In this document: piece after piece, positions 52,118 through 61,163 of the stretch
How the letters are laid out: the number at the start of each line of letters is the position of its first letter
Numbering within the stretch: position 1 is the stretch's first letter
Origin: Sphingopyxis italica
GTDB lineage: Bacteria; Pseudomonadota; Alphaproteobacteria; Sphingomonadales; Sphingomonadaceae
Reading direction: 5' to 3'
DNA length: 64,000 nt
NCBI RefSeq assembly: GCF_011926545.1
Contig: NZ_JAATIT010000001.1
Location: forward strand, 1,382,469-1,446,468
The notes under the pieces: model-generated
Databases searched by the model: none
Told to the model about the DNA's origin: nothing
The model's input: only the letters and a program-made list of their open reading frames with translations
Program-made: the position numbers and the translations under genes

Positions 52118-52318
52118 AGTGTCCGTCAAAAGTGCGGCCGATGAACCGAACCTCTCAAACCAGGCGGGGGACTATGGTCCAGTATCGCCGCCTGCGGTCA
52201 TCGTCCGACTGCGTGTCCAATCCGCTTTGCCGGGTGCGCCGTAAAAAAAATCAGTGCAACCCGCGGATCGACCTACGCGTTATCGAATGGGCGCCAATTA
52301 TGTTGCGCCGCAACAGAG

Positions 52319-52657
52319 TCAAGTTAACGCGGCCCACTCCGCGACGAGTCGTGGCGCATCTGCGATATCCAGTTCGACGATCCACAAATCGGGATCGACC
52401 TTTCGCCGCCGGTCCTGATAGTTTGCGCGCGATTCACCATCTTTTGGGTCGGCCGGGCCAACCTCCTCCCAGATATAGTGGCCATCGAGGCCGAAGCGCC
52501 GCTCGAGAAGCGGCCCGGATTCACCGCGATCGCTGCACTGGACGAGAATGATGCCCGATATGTCGTCGCCCTTGGCGAGAATCGTGGCGAAGCCGCCGGC
52601 CGCCTCGGTGCGTCGGAGCAGCAGGTCGACAAGGAAACGGCTTTTGAGGCGGGTCAT
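52319..52657 (-). CDS. DUF1491 family protein
   Basis: A 112-residue protein matching DUF1491, a small alphaproteobacterial family of unknown function: LKSRFLVDLLLRRTEAAGGFATILAKGDD at the start and RRRKVDPDLWIVELDIADAPRLV near the C-terminus. It has no signal peptide. It lies alone between ptsN and the cell-wall hydrolase, with about 200 bp on its downstream side in which nothing is recognised. Confidence 0.85.
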   Translation of the reverse strand: MTRLKSRFLVDLLLRRTEAAGGFATILAKGDDISGIILVQCSDRGESGPLLERRFGLDGHYIWEEVGPADPKDGESRANYQDRRRKVDPDLWIVELDIADAPRLVAEWAALT

Positions 52658-52747
52658 CTCAGCTTGTGCCCCAGCGAAGGCAGCGGCCCATCACCGAACC
52701 TGCCGGCCTGAGGCGGAGGAAACTGAAATCGCGACGGGGGGTGATGG

Positions 52748-52767
52748 GCCCCTGCCTTCGCAGGGGC
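52748..52767 (-). terminator. Hairpin downstream of ptsN
   Basis: A perfect 8-bp stem gcccctgc/gcaggggc with a 4-nt loop lies 15 bp after the ptsN stop on the minus strand. No T-run follows. Confidence 0.4.
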
Positions 52768-52782
52768 GCGGCTGATCTTTTG

Positions 52783-53247
52783 TCAGGCCGCGTCACGCGT
52801 TTCGGTGTCGGCGAGCAGCGCGTAGAGGGCTTCGTCGTTCTTCGCGCCGCGCAACCGGTCGGCGATCGCCTCGTTGCGCAGCATCCGCGACACGCCCGCG
52901 AGCGCCTTCAGATGGTCGGCGCCGGCGTCGAGCGGTGAGAGCAGGACGAAGAGCAGGTCGACCGGCAGGCCGTCGACCGCGTTGAAATCGATCGGCCTCG
53001 CCAGTTGCAGAAACAGGCCGCGCACCCCGCCGAGGTCGGCCATCTTGGCGTGCGGCAGCGCGATGCCGCGGCCGAATCCGGTCGAACCCAGACGTTCGCG
53101 TTCGAGCAGCGCCTCGCTGACTTCGCCGGCGTCGAGCCCGAGCGAACGCGCCGCAAGATCGCCGACGAAGGGGAAAAGCGCCTTTTTCGAATCGAGCTGA
53201 ACATGCGCGCGCACGGTCGCCGGATAGAGAAGGGAAGAAAGATTCAT
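52783..53247 (-). CDS. ptsN: Nitrogen-related PTS enzyme IIA (EIIA-Ntr)
   Basis: A 154-residue regulatory phosphocarrier. The phosphorylated His lies in GRGIALPHAKM. The fold pattern (VDLLFVLLSPLDAGADHLKALAGVSRML) is standard. EIIA-Ntr links nitrogen and potassium balance in other bacteria. It follows hpf, as in E. coli, but no rpoN gene is adjacent in this window. The ATG at 53247 is preferred over an upstream TTG. Confidence 0.93.
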   Translation of the reverse strand: MNLSSLLYPATVRAHVQLDSKKALFPFVGDLAARSLGLDAGEVSEALLERERLGSTGFGRGIALPHAKMADLGGVRGLFLQLARPIDFNAVDGLPVDLLFVLLSPLDAGADHLKALAGVSRMLRNEAIADRLRGAKNDEALYALLADTETRDAA

Positions 53248-53331
53248 TGCTCTGGTCAAATCTTGTTAAACGCCGGCCACCGCCAGGAACATCTGCTGGC
53301 AAGCGGTTGCGGATCTGTCGTGGCAGGCCCC

Positions 53332-53384
53332 CCGCCATCCCGGCTTCGGGCATCGTTGGGCGCGGCCCTTAAGCCGGATGGCGG
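53332..53384. repeat. Imperfect inverted repeat in the hpf-ptsN spacer
   Basis: Arms ccgccatcccggctt and aagccggatggcgg differ by one extra base and flank a GC-rich loop of about 24 nt. The whole 150-bp spacer lacks a gene. Confidence 0.45.
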
Positions 53385-53397
53385 AGAAAATCCAGCC

Positions 53398-53970
53398 CTA
53401 TCGTGGTTCGACCCAGCCGATCGTCCCGTCGTCGCGACGATAGACCATATTGTGCGTGCCGGTCTTGCTGTTGACGAAGAGCAAAGCGTTGGTGTTGCGA
53501 AGGTCGAGCATCATCACCGCGTCGGACACGCTGCTGCTCGGGACATCGACGCGCGTTTCGGCGATGATCGCGGGTGCGTCGCCCGCATCCTCGTCATTGC
53601 CGGCGTCGAAGACGGTGTAGCCCGCATTATCCTCGATCTCGTCGACGGTCGGCGACGGCGCCGCCACGCCATTATTATGATCCTTCAACCGCCGCATATA
53701 GCGCCTGAGCTGTTTTTCGATGCGTTCGGCCGCGCCCTCGAACGCGACATGCGCATCCTGCGCCTGGCCGTGGCCCTTGAGCACGAGGCCCTGCATCACA
53801 TGCGCGACGATGTCGCACTGGAAACTGTCGTGCGGACCTTTCCCGAAGGTCGCGTGCGCTCCGATCGCGCGCGAGAAATATTTGTCGGCAATCGCGTTCA
53901 TCCGGTCCGACACATGCGCCTGAAGCGCTTCGCCGGTTTCGATCTGGTGTCCAGAGACGCGGATTTCCAT
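53398..53970 (-). CDS. hpf: Ribosome hibernation-promoting factor (long form)
   Basis: A 190-residue protein. The N-terminal HPF/RaiA domain (1-100, MEIRVSGHQIETGEALQAHV) binds the decoding groove. After a linker, the C-terminal domain (about 135-190, with MMLDLRNTNALLFVNSKTG and NMVYRRDDGTIGWVEP) is the dimerising part that makes 100S ribosomes. The length identifies the long type. Confidence 0.93.
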   Translation of the reverse strand: MEIRVSGHQIETGEALQAHVSDRMNAIADKYFSRAIGAHATFGKGPHDSFQCDIVAHVMQGLVLKGHGQAQDAHVAFEGAAERIEKQLRRYMRRLKDHNNGVAAPSPTVDEIEDNAGYTVFDAGNDEDAGDAPAIIAETRVDVPSSSVSDAVMMLDLRNTNALLFVNSKTGTHNMVYRRDDGTIGWVEPR

Positions 53971-54014
53971 TTTTCTTCTCCTTCTTGGCCGGTGCGACGA
54001 CAATGGGAGAGTCG

Positions 54015-54716
54015 TTACACCGTATCGAGCCACAGCGGCTGGTTCAGCCCTGCGACAAATTCGGCGTGTCGCGCGCGTTCGGCGGCCGACGCCATATGGG
54101 GACGGGGTTCGCGAAAGGGGCGGTCGGGCTCGCGCGACGCGGCGGGCGTCGCGACATCGATCGACACCGATACGGAAGCGGCGGCCGCGAGGCCGAGGCC
54201 GATCTGCCGCCCGCCGGTCATTTCGATATAGAGATGCGCGAGCAGTTCGGCGTCGAGCAGCGCGCCATGTTTGACTCGGTGGCTGCGGTCGATGCCGTAG
54301 CGCGTGCAGAGCGCGTCGAGGCTGTGCTTGGCGCCCGGATGGAGCTTGCGCGCCATTTGCACCGTGCAGCACATGCGCGCCATGTCGAGCGCGGGCCGGC
54401 CGGCCCGCGCGAATTCGGCGTTGACGAAGCCGAAGTCGAAGGCGGCGTTATGCGCGACGAGCGGCGCGTCGCCGAGGAATTCGATCAACTCGTCGACGCG
54501 CGTCGCGAACAGCGGCTTGTCCGACAGGAACTGGATCGACAGGCCGTGCACCGCTTCGGCGGCGGCGGGCATGTCGCGTTCGGGATTGAAATAGGCGTGA
54601 AAGGTAACGCCGGTTTCGCGGCGGTCGATCAACTCGACACATCCGATTTCGACCAGCCTGTCCCCGTTCCTGGGATCGAAACCCGTGGTTTCGGTATCGA
54701 AAATAATCTCGCGCAT
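54015..54716 (-). CDS. dnaQ: DNA polymerase III subunit epsilon (3'-5' exonuclease)
   Basis: A 233-residue proofreading subunit. Exo I motif FDTETTGFDP (6-15), Exo II VAHNAAFDFGFV and Exo III HGALLDAELLA are complete. The C-terminal tail includes a PHMASAAERARHAEF segment that may contact the polymerase. It lies in the origin-proximal gene string ppsR-maf-aroE-coaE-dnaQ, common in Alphaproteobacteria. Confidence 0.95.
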   Translation of the reverse strand: MREIIFDTETTGFDPRNGDRLVEIGCVELIDRRETGVTFHAYFNPERDMPAAAEAVHGLSIQFLSDKPLFATRVDELIEFLGDAPLVAHNAAFDFGFVNAEFARAGRPALDMARMCCTVQMARKLHPGAKHSLDALCTRYGIDRSHRVKHGALLDAELLAHLYIEMTGGRQIGLGLAAAASVSVSIDVATPAASREPDRPFREPRPHMASAAERARHAEFVAGLNQPLWLDTV

Positions 54717-54735
54717 CGAAGCCTTAATCTGGACC

Positions 54736-55359
54736 CTATCGGGCGTGGAAACAAGAGGCGATGAAGCGAATTTGACGGTGCGTCTCGCTTTTGGGCCGGC
54801 CCGTTTCGATGATGAAATCGGCGCGCGACCGCTTGACGCGGTCGGGGACCTGCAGGCGGCGGATCGCCTTCAGCTTCGCCGCGGTCATGCCGGGGCGGCG
54901 CATCACGCGCCGCCGCTGCATCCACGCGGGCGCCGAGACGACGGCGATCGCGCCGACCCGCCGCCAGCCGCCCTTTTCAAAGAGCAGGGGGATATCGAGC
55001 ACGACGACGTCGCGCGCGCGGTGGCGCGCGAGGAAGCGTTTTTGCGCCTTGCCGACCGCGGGGTGGACGATCGCTTCCAGCGCCGCGAGTTCGTGGGTGT
55101 TGCCGAGCACGCGCGCGCCGAGTTTCTGCCGGTCGACGCCGCTCGGGCCGGTGGTGCCGGGAAAGCGCGCCTCGATCGCCGCGACGAGCGCGCCGCCGGG
55201 GCCTTGCAATCGGTGCACCTCGGCATCGGCGTCGAAGACGGGGACGCCTTCACGCTCGAACATCGCCGCCGCGGTCGATTTGCCCATCCCGATCGAGCCG
55301 GTGAGCCCGAGAATGAAGGGCCGGCGGAGCGGCGAGCCGGGGCGCTTGCGGTGCGTCAT
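54736..55359 (-). CDS. coaE: Dephospho-CoA kinase
   Basis: A 207-residue enzyme of the last step of coenzyme A synthesis. The P-loop GLTGSIGMGKST is near 18-29, the CoA-domain motif DADAEVH near 43, and DIPLLFEKGG near 122. It overlaps aroE by four bases. Confidence 0.95.
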   Translation of the reverse strand: MTHRKRPGSPLRRPFILGLTGSIGMGKSTAAAMFEREGVPVFDADAEVHRLQGPGGALVAAIEARFPGTTGPSGVDRQKLGARVLGNTHELAALEAIVHPAVGKAQKRFLARHRARDVVVLDIPLLFEKGGWRRVGAIAVVSAPAWMQRRRVMRRPGMTAAKLKAIRRLQVPDRVKRSRADFIIETGRPKSETHRQIRFIASCFHAR

Positions 55360-56180
55360 GCCGTTAGGAGAGCGCGCAATTCCTCGTCGCGGCCCTCGGG
55401 CGGCGACGCGCCGAAGAAGAGTTCGAAAGCGAGCGCGGCCTGGCCGATCAGCATGTCGAGCCCGTCGACAATGTCGAGCCCGCGCGCTTCGGCGGCCTTG
55501 AGCAGCCCCGTTTGAAGCGGCGAATAGACGAGGTCGTAGACGATCGCATCCTCGGGGAGCGGCGACAGGTCGAGATCGAGCGGCGGATTTCCGGTCATGC
55601 CGAGACTGCTCGAATTGACGAGCAGCGATACGGGCGGAAGCTGCGCGTCGAGCGCGACGACGTCGCCCTTGAGGCCGAAGGTCGCGAGCAGGCCCATCGC
55701 CTTCAGCGGGCTTCGGTTGAGGATCGTCACCTTGCCGACGTTGGCGCGCGCGAGCGCGAACAGCACCGCGCGCGCCGCGCCGCCGGCGCCGACGACCGCA
55801 ACGGGCGCGCCTTCCAGGTCGAGTTCGGCGAGCGGGGCATAAAAGCCCGCGGCATCGGTATTGGTGCCGATCAACGCGCCGTCGGGCTGGCGCACCACGG
55901 TGTTCATCGCGCCGATCGTGCCGCGAATGTCGCCCGGGTCGTCGACGAGATCCATCACCGCGCCCTTGTGTGGCATGGTGACGTTGCAGCCGCGCCAGTC
56001 GGGATCGGCGCGGCGTTCTTCAATATAGCCGGCAAGCTCATCGGGCGTCACATGCGCGCGCCGGTAATCGCCCGCGATTCCCAGCGCGTCGAGCCAGAAG
56101 CCGTGGATCAGCGGCGATTTCGACTGCGCGATCGGGTCGCCGATCACCTCGGCGTAAGGAGGGGCATAGGGCGTATTCAT
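55356..56180 (-). CDS. aroE: Shikimate dehydrogenase
   Basis: A 274-residue NADPH-dependent enzyme of aromatic amino acid synthesis. The substrate site SKSPLIHGFW (17-26), NVTMPHKGAV with the catalytic Lys, NTDAAGF and the Rossmann loop [13 protein letters not shown] near 127 are intact. The start at 56180 overlaps the maf stop. Confidence 0.95.
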   Translation of the reverse strand: MNTPYAPPYAEVIGDPIAQSKSPLIHGFWLDALGIAGDYRRAHVTPDELAGYIEERRADPDWRGCNVTMPHKGAVMDLVDDPGDIRGTIGAMNTVVRQPDGALIGTNTDAAGFYAPLAELDLEGAPVAVVGAGGAARAVLFALARANVGKVTILNRSPLKAMGLLATFGLKGDVVALDAQLPPVSLLVNSSSLGMTGNPPLDLDLSPLPEDAIVYDLVYSPLQTGLLKAAEARGLDIVDGLDMLIGQAALAFELFFGASPPEGRDEELRALLTA

Positions 56181-56773
56181 TGCGGGGCCAATCCGGTGGC
56201 GCGGAGCCACGAAAGCAGGGGGAGCATCGGCATGCCGATGATGGTCCAGGGGTCGCCCTCGACCCGGTCGAACAATTGCACGCCCGCTCCTTCGATTTCG
56301 TAACAGCCGACGGTCCAGCGGATGCTGTCCCAGTTTTGCGCGACATAGTCGGCGATGAAGGCGTCCGACAAGGGGCGCATCCAGAGCTTCGCTTCGCCGA
56401 TCGCGCGCCAGACGGGCGCGCCGTCGCGCGCGGCGACCGCGGCGCTGAACAGGCGGTGGCGGGTTCCGGCCATGCGGCGGAGATGATCGGCGGCCTCGTC
56501 GGGGCTTTCGGGTTTCGACAGCATCGCGCCGTCGTCGAGCGCGAGCGTCGAATCGGCGCCGAGCACCGTGACGCCGGGAAGCCGCGACGAGATTTTGACG
56601 GCCTTCGCCTCGGCGAGCGCGTCGGCGATATTGCGCGGGGTCTGCCCGGCGGCGAGCAAGGAAGCGGTGAGGGCTTCCTCATCGACATGCGCGGCGCTGG
56701 TTTCGAAACTCAGCCCGGCGGCGCGGAGCATCGCGGCGCGGCCGCTGCTTTGCGAGGCGAGCAGCAACGTCAT
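56177..56773 (-). CDS. maf: Maf-like nucleotide pyrophosphatase
   Basis: A 198-residue house-cleaning NTP pyrophosphatase. LLLASQSSGRAAMLRAAGL (3-21), VLGADSTLALDDG near 71 and VGCYEIEGAGVQLF near 158 are the family motifs. It sits between aroE and ppsR with overlaps on both sides. Confidence 0.93.
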   Translation of the reverse strand: MTLLLASQSSGRAAMLRAAGLSFETSAAHVDEEALTASLLAAGQTPRNIADALAEAKAVKISSRLPGVTVLGADSTLALDDGAMLSKPESPDEAADHLRRMAGTRHRLFSAAVAARDGAPVWRAIGEAKLWMRPLSDAFIADYVAQNWDSIRWTVGCYEIEGAGVQLFDRVEGDPWTIIGMPMLPLLSWLRATGLAPQ

Positions 56774-57582
56774 GCGCCGGTCCGGTCTTCGACGAGCTTG
56801 ATCACCGCGGCGGCGGTTTCCTCGATCGAGCGGCGCGTCACGTCGATCACCGGCCAGCCATTGTCGGCGAACATGCGGCGCGCATAAGCGAGTTCGGCCT
56901 TCACGCGCTCGTCGTCGACATAGGCGGTTTCGGGCGCCTGGTTCAGCGAGAGCAGCCGGTTGCGGCGCACCTGGACGAGCCGATCAAGCCCGGTGGTGAG
57001 CCCGACGATCATCGGACGCTTGAGCGTGAACAGCGCGCCGGGCGGCGGCGATTCGGGAACGATCGGGATATTCGCGGTCTTGAAGCCGCGGTTCGCGAGA
57101 TAGATGCTCGTCGGGGTCTTCGAGGTGCGCGAGACGCCGGCAAGCACGATGTCGGCCTGTTCCCAATTTTCCCAGCCGATGCCGTCGTCGTGCGCGACGG
57201 TGAATTGTATGGCCTCGACGCGCGCGAAATAGGCGGCGTCGAGGACATGCTGGCGGCCGGGGCGCGCCTTCGCTTCCTGTCCGAGCATCCTCGACAATGC
57301 GTCGGTCACCGCATCGAGCGCGGCGACGGTGGGGAGATTGAGGGCGCTCGCGCGGCGTTCGAGGCTGACGCGCAGCTCGCCGTTGACCAGCGTGAAGAGG
57401 ATCATGCCCGGGCTGGCCTGCACTTCGGCCATGATGCGGTCGAGATGCGATTCCGATCGCACCATCGGCCAGAAATGGCGCACCACTTCGACATCGTCGA
57501 ACTGCGCGATCGCCGCCTTGGCGATATTTTCGAGCGTCTCGCCCGTGGAATCGGATATGAGGTGAAGGTGAAGCCGGCCCAT
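56770..57582 (-). CDS. ppsR: Pyruvate, water dikinase regulatory protein (bifunctional kinase/phosphorylase)
   Basis: A 270-residue DUF299 protein that switches PEP synthase or pyruvate phosphate dikinase by ADP-dependent phosphorylation and phosphate-dependent dephosphorylation. LHLISDSTGETLENIAKA (5-22) and the P-loop-like GVSRTSKTPTSIYLAN near 148 are diagnostic. It is the first gene leftwards of the candidate replication origin. Confidence 0.94.
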   Translation of the reverse strand: MGRLHLHLISDSTGETLENIAKAAIAQFDDVEVVRHFWPMVRSESHLDRIMAEVQASPGMILFTLVNGELRVSLERRASALNLPTVAALDAVTDALSRMLGQEAKARPGRQHVLDAAYFARVEAIQFTVAHDDGIGWENWEQADIVLAGVSRTSKTPTSIYLANRGFKTANIPIVPESPPPGALFTLKRPMIVGLTTGLDRLVQVRRNRLLSLNQAPETAYVDDERVKAELAYARRMFADNGWPVIDVTRRSIEETAAAVIKLVEDRTGA

Positions 57583-57930
57583 CGCGCCACCATGTCGGGA
57601 ATCCGCGAAAAAAGGCAATGCCGGATCGCGCCCGCGATGACGAAAAACCCCTTGTGGATAAGTTTGGCAAAAGCACGGGTATGAATTCGGCACGCAGGAT
57701 TCATCCCCCGCCGCGCCGATTCCGCTCCCTCGCTTATCCACAAAGGATGAATCTTATCCACAGGCTGTGAATTAGGGGCAAAGCCGCTCACGACTCCGTG
57801 ACACGTCCGGCGACACAAGGAGTCAAGCTGTTGGCAAAAAGGACGCCCCGGCCTAAAGCCGCTTTGTCCGCCGACCAACAAACCACCACAATCATATTTA
57901 AAACTATATGAAGAGAGAAAGAGGGGCCGC
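57583..57930. other. Candidate chromosomal replication origin (oriC)
   Basis: A 348-bp gap between divergent ppsR and hemE. Three perfect DnaA boxes TTATCCACA lie at 57653-57661 (minus), 57734-57742 (plus) and 57754-57762 (plus), the last two 20 bp apart. The 9-mers gattcatcc (57698-57706) and ggatgaatc (57745-57753) form an inverted repeat between them. An AT-rich stretch at 57889-57912 could be the unwinding element. A candidate hemE promoter TTGGCA-17 bp-TAAAGC spans 57831-57859. The origin of Caulobacter and other Alphaproteobacteria also lies beside hemE. No paired CtrA half-sites (TTAA-7-TTAA) were seen. Confidence 0.75.
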
Positions 57931-58959
57931 GTGAAGGCGTCACCGAAGACACTGCTCGCGACGCTGCGCGGGGTGCGGCAGGAACGCCCACCGCTCTGGC
58001 TGATGCGTCAGGCCGGACGCTATCTGCCCGAATATCGTGCCTTGCGCGAGACCAAGGGCGGTTTCCTCGAGCTGTGCTATGATCCCGAGGCCGCGGCCGA
58101 AGTGACCTTGCAGCCGATCCGCCGCTTCGGTTTCGATGGGTCGATCCTCTTTTCGGACATTCTCGTCATCCCGCACGCGCTCGGCCAGCATCTGTGGTTC
58201 GAGGCGGGGGAGGGGCCGCGGTTGGCGCCGCCGCTCGTCGATGGCGCCCTGGCGTCGCTCGAGGCGGCACCGCAGCGGCTTGACCCCATCTATGCGACCG
58301 TGGCGCGCGTTGCCGCATCGCTACCGCCCGAGACGACCTTCCTCGGCTTCGCAGGAAGCCCGTGGACGGTCGCGACCTATATGGTGGCGGGGCAGGGGTC
58401 GAAGGATCAGGCGGCAGCCCGGCGGCTCGCGTTCGGCGATCCAGCGGCCTTCCAGGCGATCATCGATGCGATCGTCGATCTGACCGTCACCTATCTCGCG
58501 GGCCAGATCGAAAATGGCGTCGAGGCCGTGCAATTGTTCGACAGCTGGGCGGGCAGCCTCAGCCCCGCGCAATATGAGCAATGGGTGATCGCGCCCAATG
58601 CCGAGATCGTGCGGCGATTGAAGGCGCTCCATCCCGATACGCCGGTCATCGGCTTTCCGAAAGGGGCCGGCGGCAAGCTTCGCGCCTATGCCGACGAGAC
58701 CGGGGTCGATGCGATCGGGCTCGACGAGACGGTCGATCCCGTGTGGGCCGACGCCGCCTTGCCGGCGCATTTTCCCGTGCAGGGCAATCTTGACCCGCTC
58801 GCGCTCGTCGCGGGCGGCGCCGCGCTCGATGCGGCGATCGATCGCATCCTTGCGGCGTTCCCCGATCGTCCCCATATCTTCAATCTCGGCCATGGCATCG
58901 TGCCCGACACGCCGATCGCGCATGTCGAACATCTGATCAAACGCGTTCGCGGCGGATAA
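57931..58959 (+). CDS. hemE: Uroporphyrinogen decarboxylase
   Basis: A 342-residue haem-pathway enzyme that decarboxylates uroporphyrinogen III. The signature WLMRQAGRYLPEYR (20-33) and the GFAGSPWTVATYMVAG region near 138 are intact. The GTG start at 57931 follows GAGGGG by five bases. Its position next to the DnaA boxes matches the hemE-origin arrangement of the class. Confidence 0.96.
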   Translation: MKASPKTLLATLRGVRQERPPLWLMRQAGRYLPEYRALRETKGGFLELCYDPEAAAEVTLQPIRRFGFDGSILFSDILVIPHALGQHLWFEAGEGPRLAPPLVDGALASLEAAPQRLDPIYATVARVAASLPPETTFLGFAGSPWTVATYMVAGQGSKDQAAARRLAFGDPAAFQAIIDAIVDLTVTYLAGQIENGVEAVQLFDSWAGSLSPAQYEQWVIAPNAEIVRRLKALHPDTPVIGFPKGAGGKLRAYADETGVDAIGLDETVDPVWADAALPAHFPVQGNLDPLALVAGGAALDAAIDRILAAFPDRPHIFNLGHGIVPDTPIAHVEHLIKRVRGG

Positions 58960-58962
58960 TCT

Positions 58963-59409
58963 ATGGAACTGGCAGGTTTTTTGGGGGCGACGATGCTTTG
59001 GATCAAAGCCGCGCATATCATTTTCGTGATTTTCCTGATGGCCGGCCTGTTCATGATGCCGCGCTTCTTCGTCTATCACCAGCAAGCGCCCGTCGGGTCC
59101 GACGAGGACAGAAAGTGGATCGAGCGCGAGGACCGGCTGCGGCGGATCATCTTGAATCCGTCGCTGACCATCGTCTGGGTTTTTGGGCTGATGCTCGCCT
59201 TCAACGGCGATTATTGGCGCGAGGGCTGGTTCATCGCCAAATTGCTGCTCGTGGTCGCGCTGTCGGGTTATCACGGCTGGCTGATCGGCTATTTCAAGAA
59301 GCTGCAGAAGGGCGAGCGTCCGCTGAGCGAAAAGCGGCTGCGGATGCTCAACGAGGTGCCCGGAATCGCCGCGGCGATCATCGTCATCCTCGTCGTGGTG
59401 CGGCCCTGA
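58963..59409 (+). CDS. hemJ: Protoporphyrinogen IX oxidase HemJ
   Basis: A 148-residue membrane protein with four helices. The N-terminal KAAHIIFVIFLMAGLFMMPRFFVYH contains the conserved His, and GYHGWLIGYFKK carries a second conserved His and Lys. The last helix (AAIIVILVVV) ends the protein. HemJ is the haem-dependent protoporphyrinogen oxidase of many Alphaproteobacteria. Three bases separate it from hemE, so the two haem genes share a transcript. Confidence 0.9.
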   Translation: MELAGFLGATMLWIKAAHIIFVIFLMAGLFMMPRFFVYHQQAPVGSDEDRKWIEREDRLRRIILNPSLTIVWVFGLMLAFNGDYWREGWFIAKLLLVVALSGYHGWLIGYFKKLQKGERPLSEKRLRMLNEVPGIAAAIIVILVVVRP

Positions 59410-59434
59410 CCCCGTTCATCCCGGCGCAGCCCGA

Positions 59435-59461
59435 TTGACTTGATCCCGAGCCGGTTATAGG
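59435..59461 (+). promoter_or_regulatory. Candidate rho promoter
   Basis: TTGACT, a 15-bp spacer and TATAGG, followed by GGCG, lie about 140 bp before rho. The rpsL candidate promoter has the same spacing and ending. The leader between it and rho holds the small hairpin gcacc/ggtgc (59541-59555), as expected for an autoregulated rho leader. Confidence 0.4.
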
Positions 59462-59603
59462 GGCGATCCAACCCCGTTCCACACGGGCGGCGCGTCCCCC
59501 GCGCCGATGCTATCGAAACGGTCGTCCCCCGGCCGGATAGGCACCCCTTCGGTGCAACAAAATTACGTCTATCTCTCCCGATTATCTATCTGGAATCCAT
59601 CCC

Positions 59604-60860
59604 ATGCACCTTAAAGAACTCAAGACCAAAGCGCCCGCCCAGCTCGTCGAAATGGCGGAAGAACTGGGCGTCGAGGGCGCGTCGACGCTGCGCAAGCAGG
59701 ACCTGATGTTCTCGATCCTGAAGGAACTCGCCGAAGAGGGCGAGGAAATCATCGGATCGGGCACGATCGAGGTTCTCCCGGACTCGTTCGGTTTCCTGCG
59801 CTCGTCCGAAGCCAATTATCTGGCGGGTCCCGACGACATCTATGTCTCGCCGAACCAGGTCCGCAAATATGGCCTGCGCACCGGCGATACCGTCGAGGGC
59901 GAGATTCGCGCCCCGCGCGACGGCGAACGCTATTTCGCGCTCACCAAGCTGATCAAGGTCAATTTCGACGATCCCGAGGCGGTGCGTCACCGCGTCAATT
60001 TCGACAATTTGACGCCGCTCTATCCGAACCAGAAGCTCTCGCTCGATACCGTCGATCCGACCGTCAAGGACAAGTCGGCGCGCGTGATCGACCTCGTCAG
60101 CCCGCAGGGCAAGGGCCAGCGCGCGCTGATCGTCGCGCCGCCGCGCACCGGCAAGACGGTGCTGCTGCAGAATATCGCCAAGGCGATCACCGACAACCAT
60201 CCCGAGGTCTATCTCATCGTCCTCCTCGTCGACGAGCGTCCCGAGGAAGTCACCGACATGCAGCGCAGCGTGAAGGGCGAAGTCGTCTCCTCGACCTTCG
60301 ACGAGCCCGCGACGCGCCACGTCCAGGTCGCCGAAATGGTGATCGAAAAGGCCAAGCGCCTCGTCGAGCACAAGAAGGATGTCGTCATCCTGCTCGACTC
60401 GATCACGCGCCTCGGCCGCGCCTACAACACCGTCGTCCCGAGCTCGGGCAAGGTGCTGACCGGCGGTGTCGACGCGAACGCGCTCCAGCGTCCGAAGCGT
60501 TTCTTTGGCGCCGCGCGTAACATCGAGGAAGGCGGTTCGCTGTCGATCATCGCGACCGCGCTGATCGATACCGGCAGCCGCATGGACGAGGTCATCTTCG
60601 AAGAATTCAAGGGCACGGGTAACTCCGAAATCGTGCTCGACCGCAAGGTCGCCGACAAGCGCATCTTCCCGAGCCTCGACGTCGGCAAGTCGGGTACGCG
60701 CAAGGAAGAATTGCTCGTCGAGAAGGACAAGCTGTCGAAAATGTGGGTGCTGCGCCGCATCCTCATGCAGATGGGCACGATCGACGCGATGGAATTCCTG
60801 CTCGACAAGATCAAGGATTCGAAGACCAACGAGGATTTCTTCGACAGCATGAACCAGTAA
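59604..60860 (+). CDS. rho: Transcription termination factor Rho
   Basis: A 418-residue hexameric RNA helicase. The N-terminal helix bundle and cold-shock-like RNA-binding domain (about 50-120, GFGFLRS-type segment [14 protein letters not shown]) precede the motor with Walker A APPRTGKT near 174 and Walker [18 protein letters not shown] near 257. The Q-loop and R-loop region [20 protein letters not shown] is intact. The length is normal. Confidence 0.98.
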   Translation: MHLKELKTKAPAQLVEMAEELGVEGASTLRKQDLMFSILKELAEEGEEIIGSGTIEVLPDSFGFLRSSEANYLAGPDDIYVSPNQVRKYGLRTGDTVEGEIRAPRDGERYFALTKLIKVNFDDPEAVRHRVNFDNLTPLYPNQKLSLDTVDPTVKDKSARVIDLVSPQGKGQRALIVAPPRTGKTVLLQNIAKAITDNHPEVYLIVLLVDERPEEVTDMQRSVKGEVVSSTFDEPATRHVQVAEMVIEKAKRLVEHKKDVVILLDSITRLGRAYNTVVPSSGKVLTGGVDANALQRPKRFFGAARNIEEGGSLSIIATALIDTGSRMDEVIFEEFKGTGNSEIVLDRKVADKRIFPSLDVGKSGTRKEELLVEKDKLSKMWVLRRILMQMGTIDAMEFLLDKIKDSKTNEDFFDSMNQ

Positions 60861-60869
60861 GCCGGCATC

Positions 60870-61163
60870 ATGGCCGTTCTCGAACATGCCTTGCTTTCGG
60901 TTCGTGCTGGAAGCGAGGTCGCGTTCGAGGCGGCGATTTCCGAGGCCCGTCCGGTGATCGAGACATCGCCGGGATTCATTTCGCTCGAAATTCGCCGCCC
61001 GACGGCAACCGGACGGGCCTATCTGCTTTTAGTGAAGTGGAGGTCGATTGCGGATCACCGCGACGGCTTCCGGCAATCGGACCGTTATCAGCAGTGGCGG
61101 ACGTTGCTGCATCCCTTTTATGACCCCATGCCCGAGGTCAGCTATTTCGGAGAGCCGCTGTGA
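60870..61163 (+). CDS. Antibiotic biosynthesis monooxygenase (ABM) domain protein
   Basis: A 97-residue ferredoxin-like fold protein of the ABM superfamily: the SPGFISLEIRRP and YLLLVKWRSIADHRDGFRQSDRYQQW pattern. Such small proteins are dimeric and include haem-degrading and quinol monooxygenases; the substrate is unknown. It overlaps the TerC-like gene by four bases. Confidence 0.82.
   Translation: MAVLEHALLSVRAGSEVAFEAAISEARPVIETSPGFISLEIRRPTATGRAYLLLVKWRSIADHRDGFRQSDRYQQWRTLLHPFYDPMPEVSYFGEPL

Noticed and set aside
59410-59603. Possible tRNA in the hairpin-rich rho leader
   Set aside because: The short stems do not form a cloverleaf, and no T-loop or anticodon arm pattern is present.
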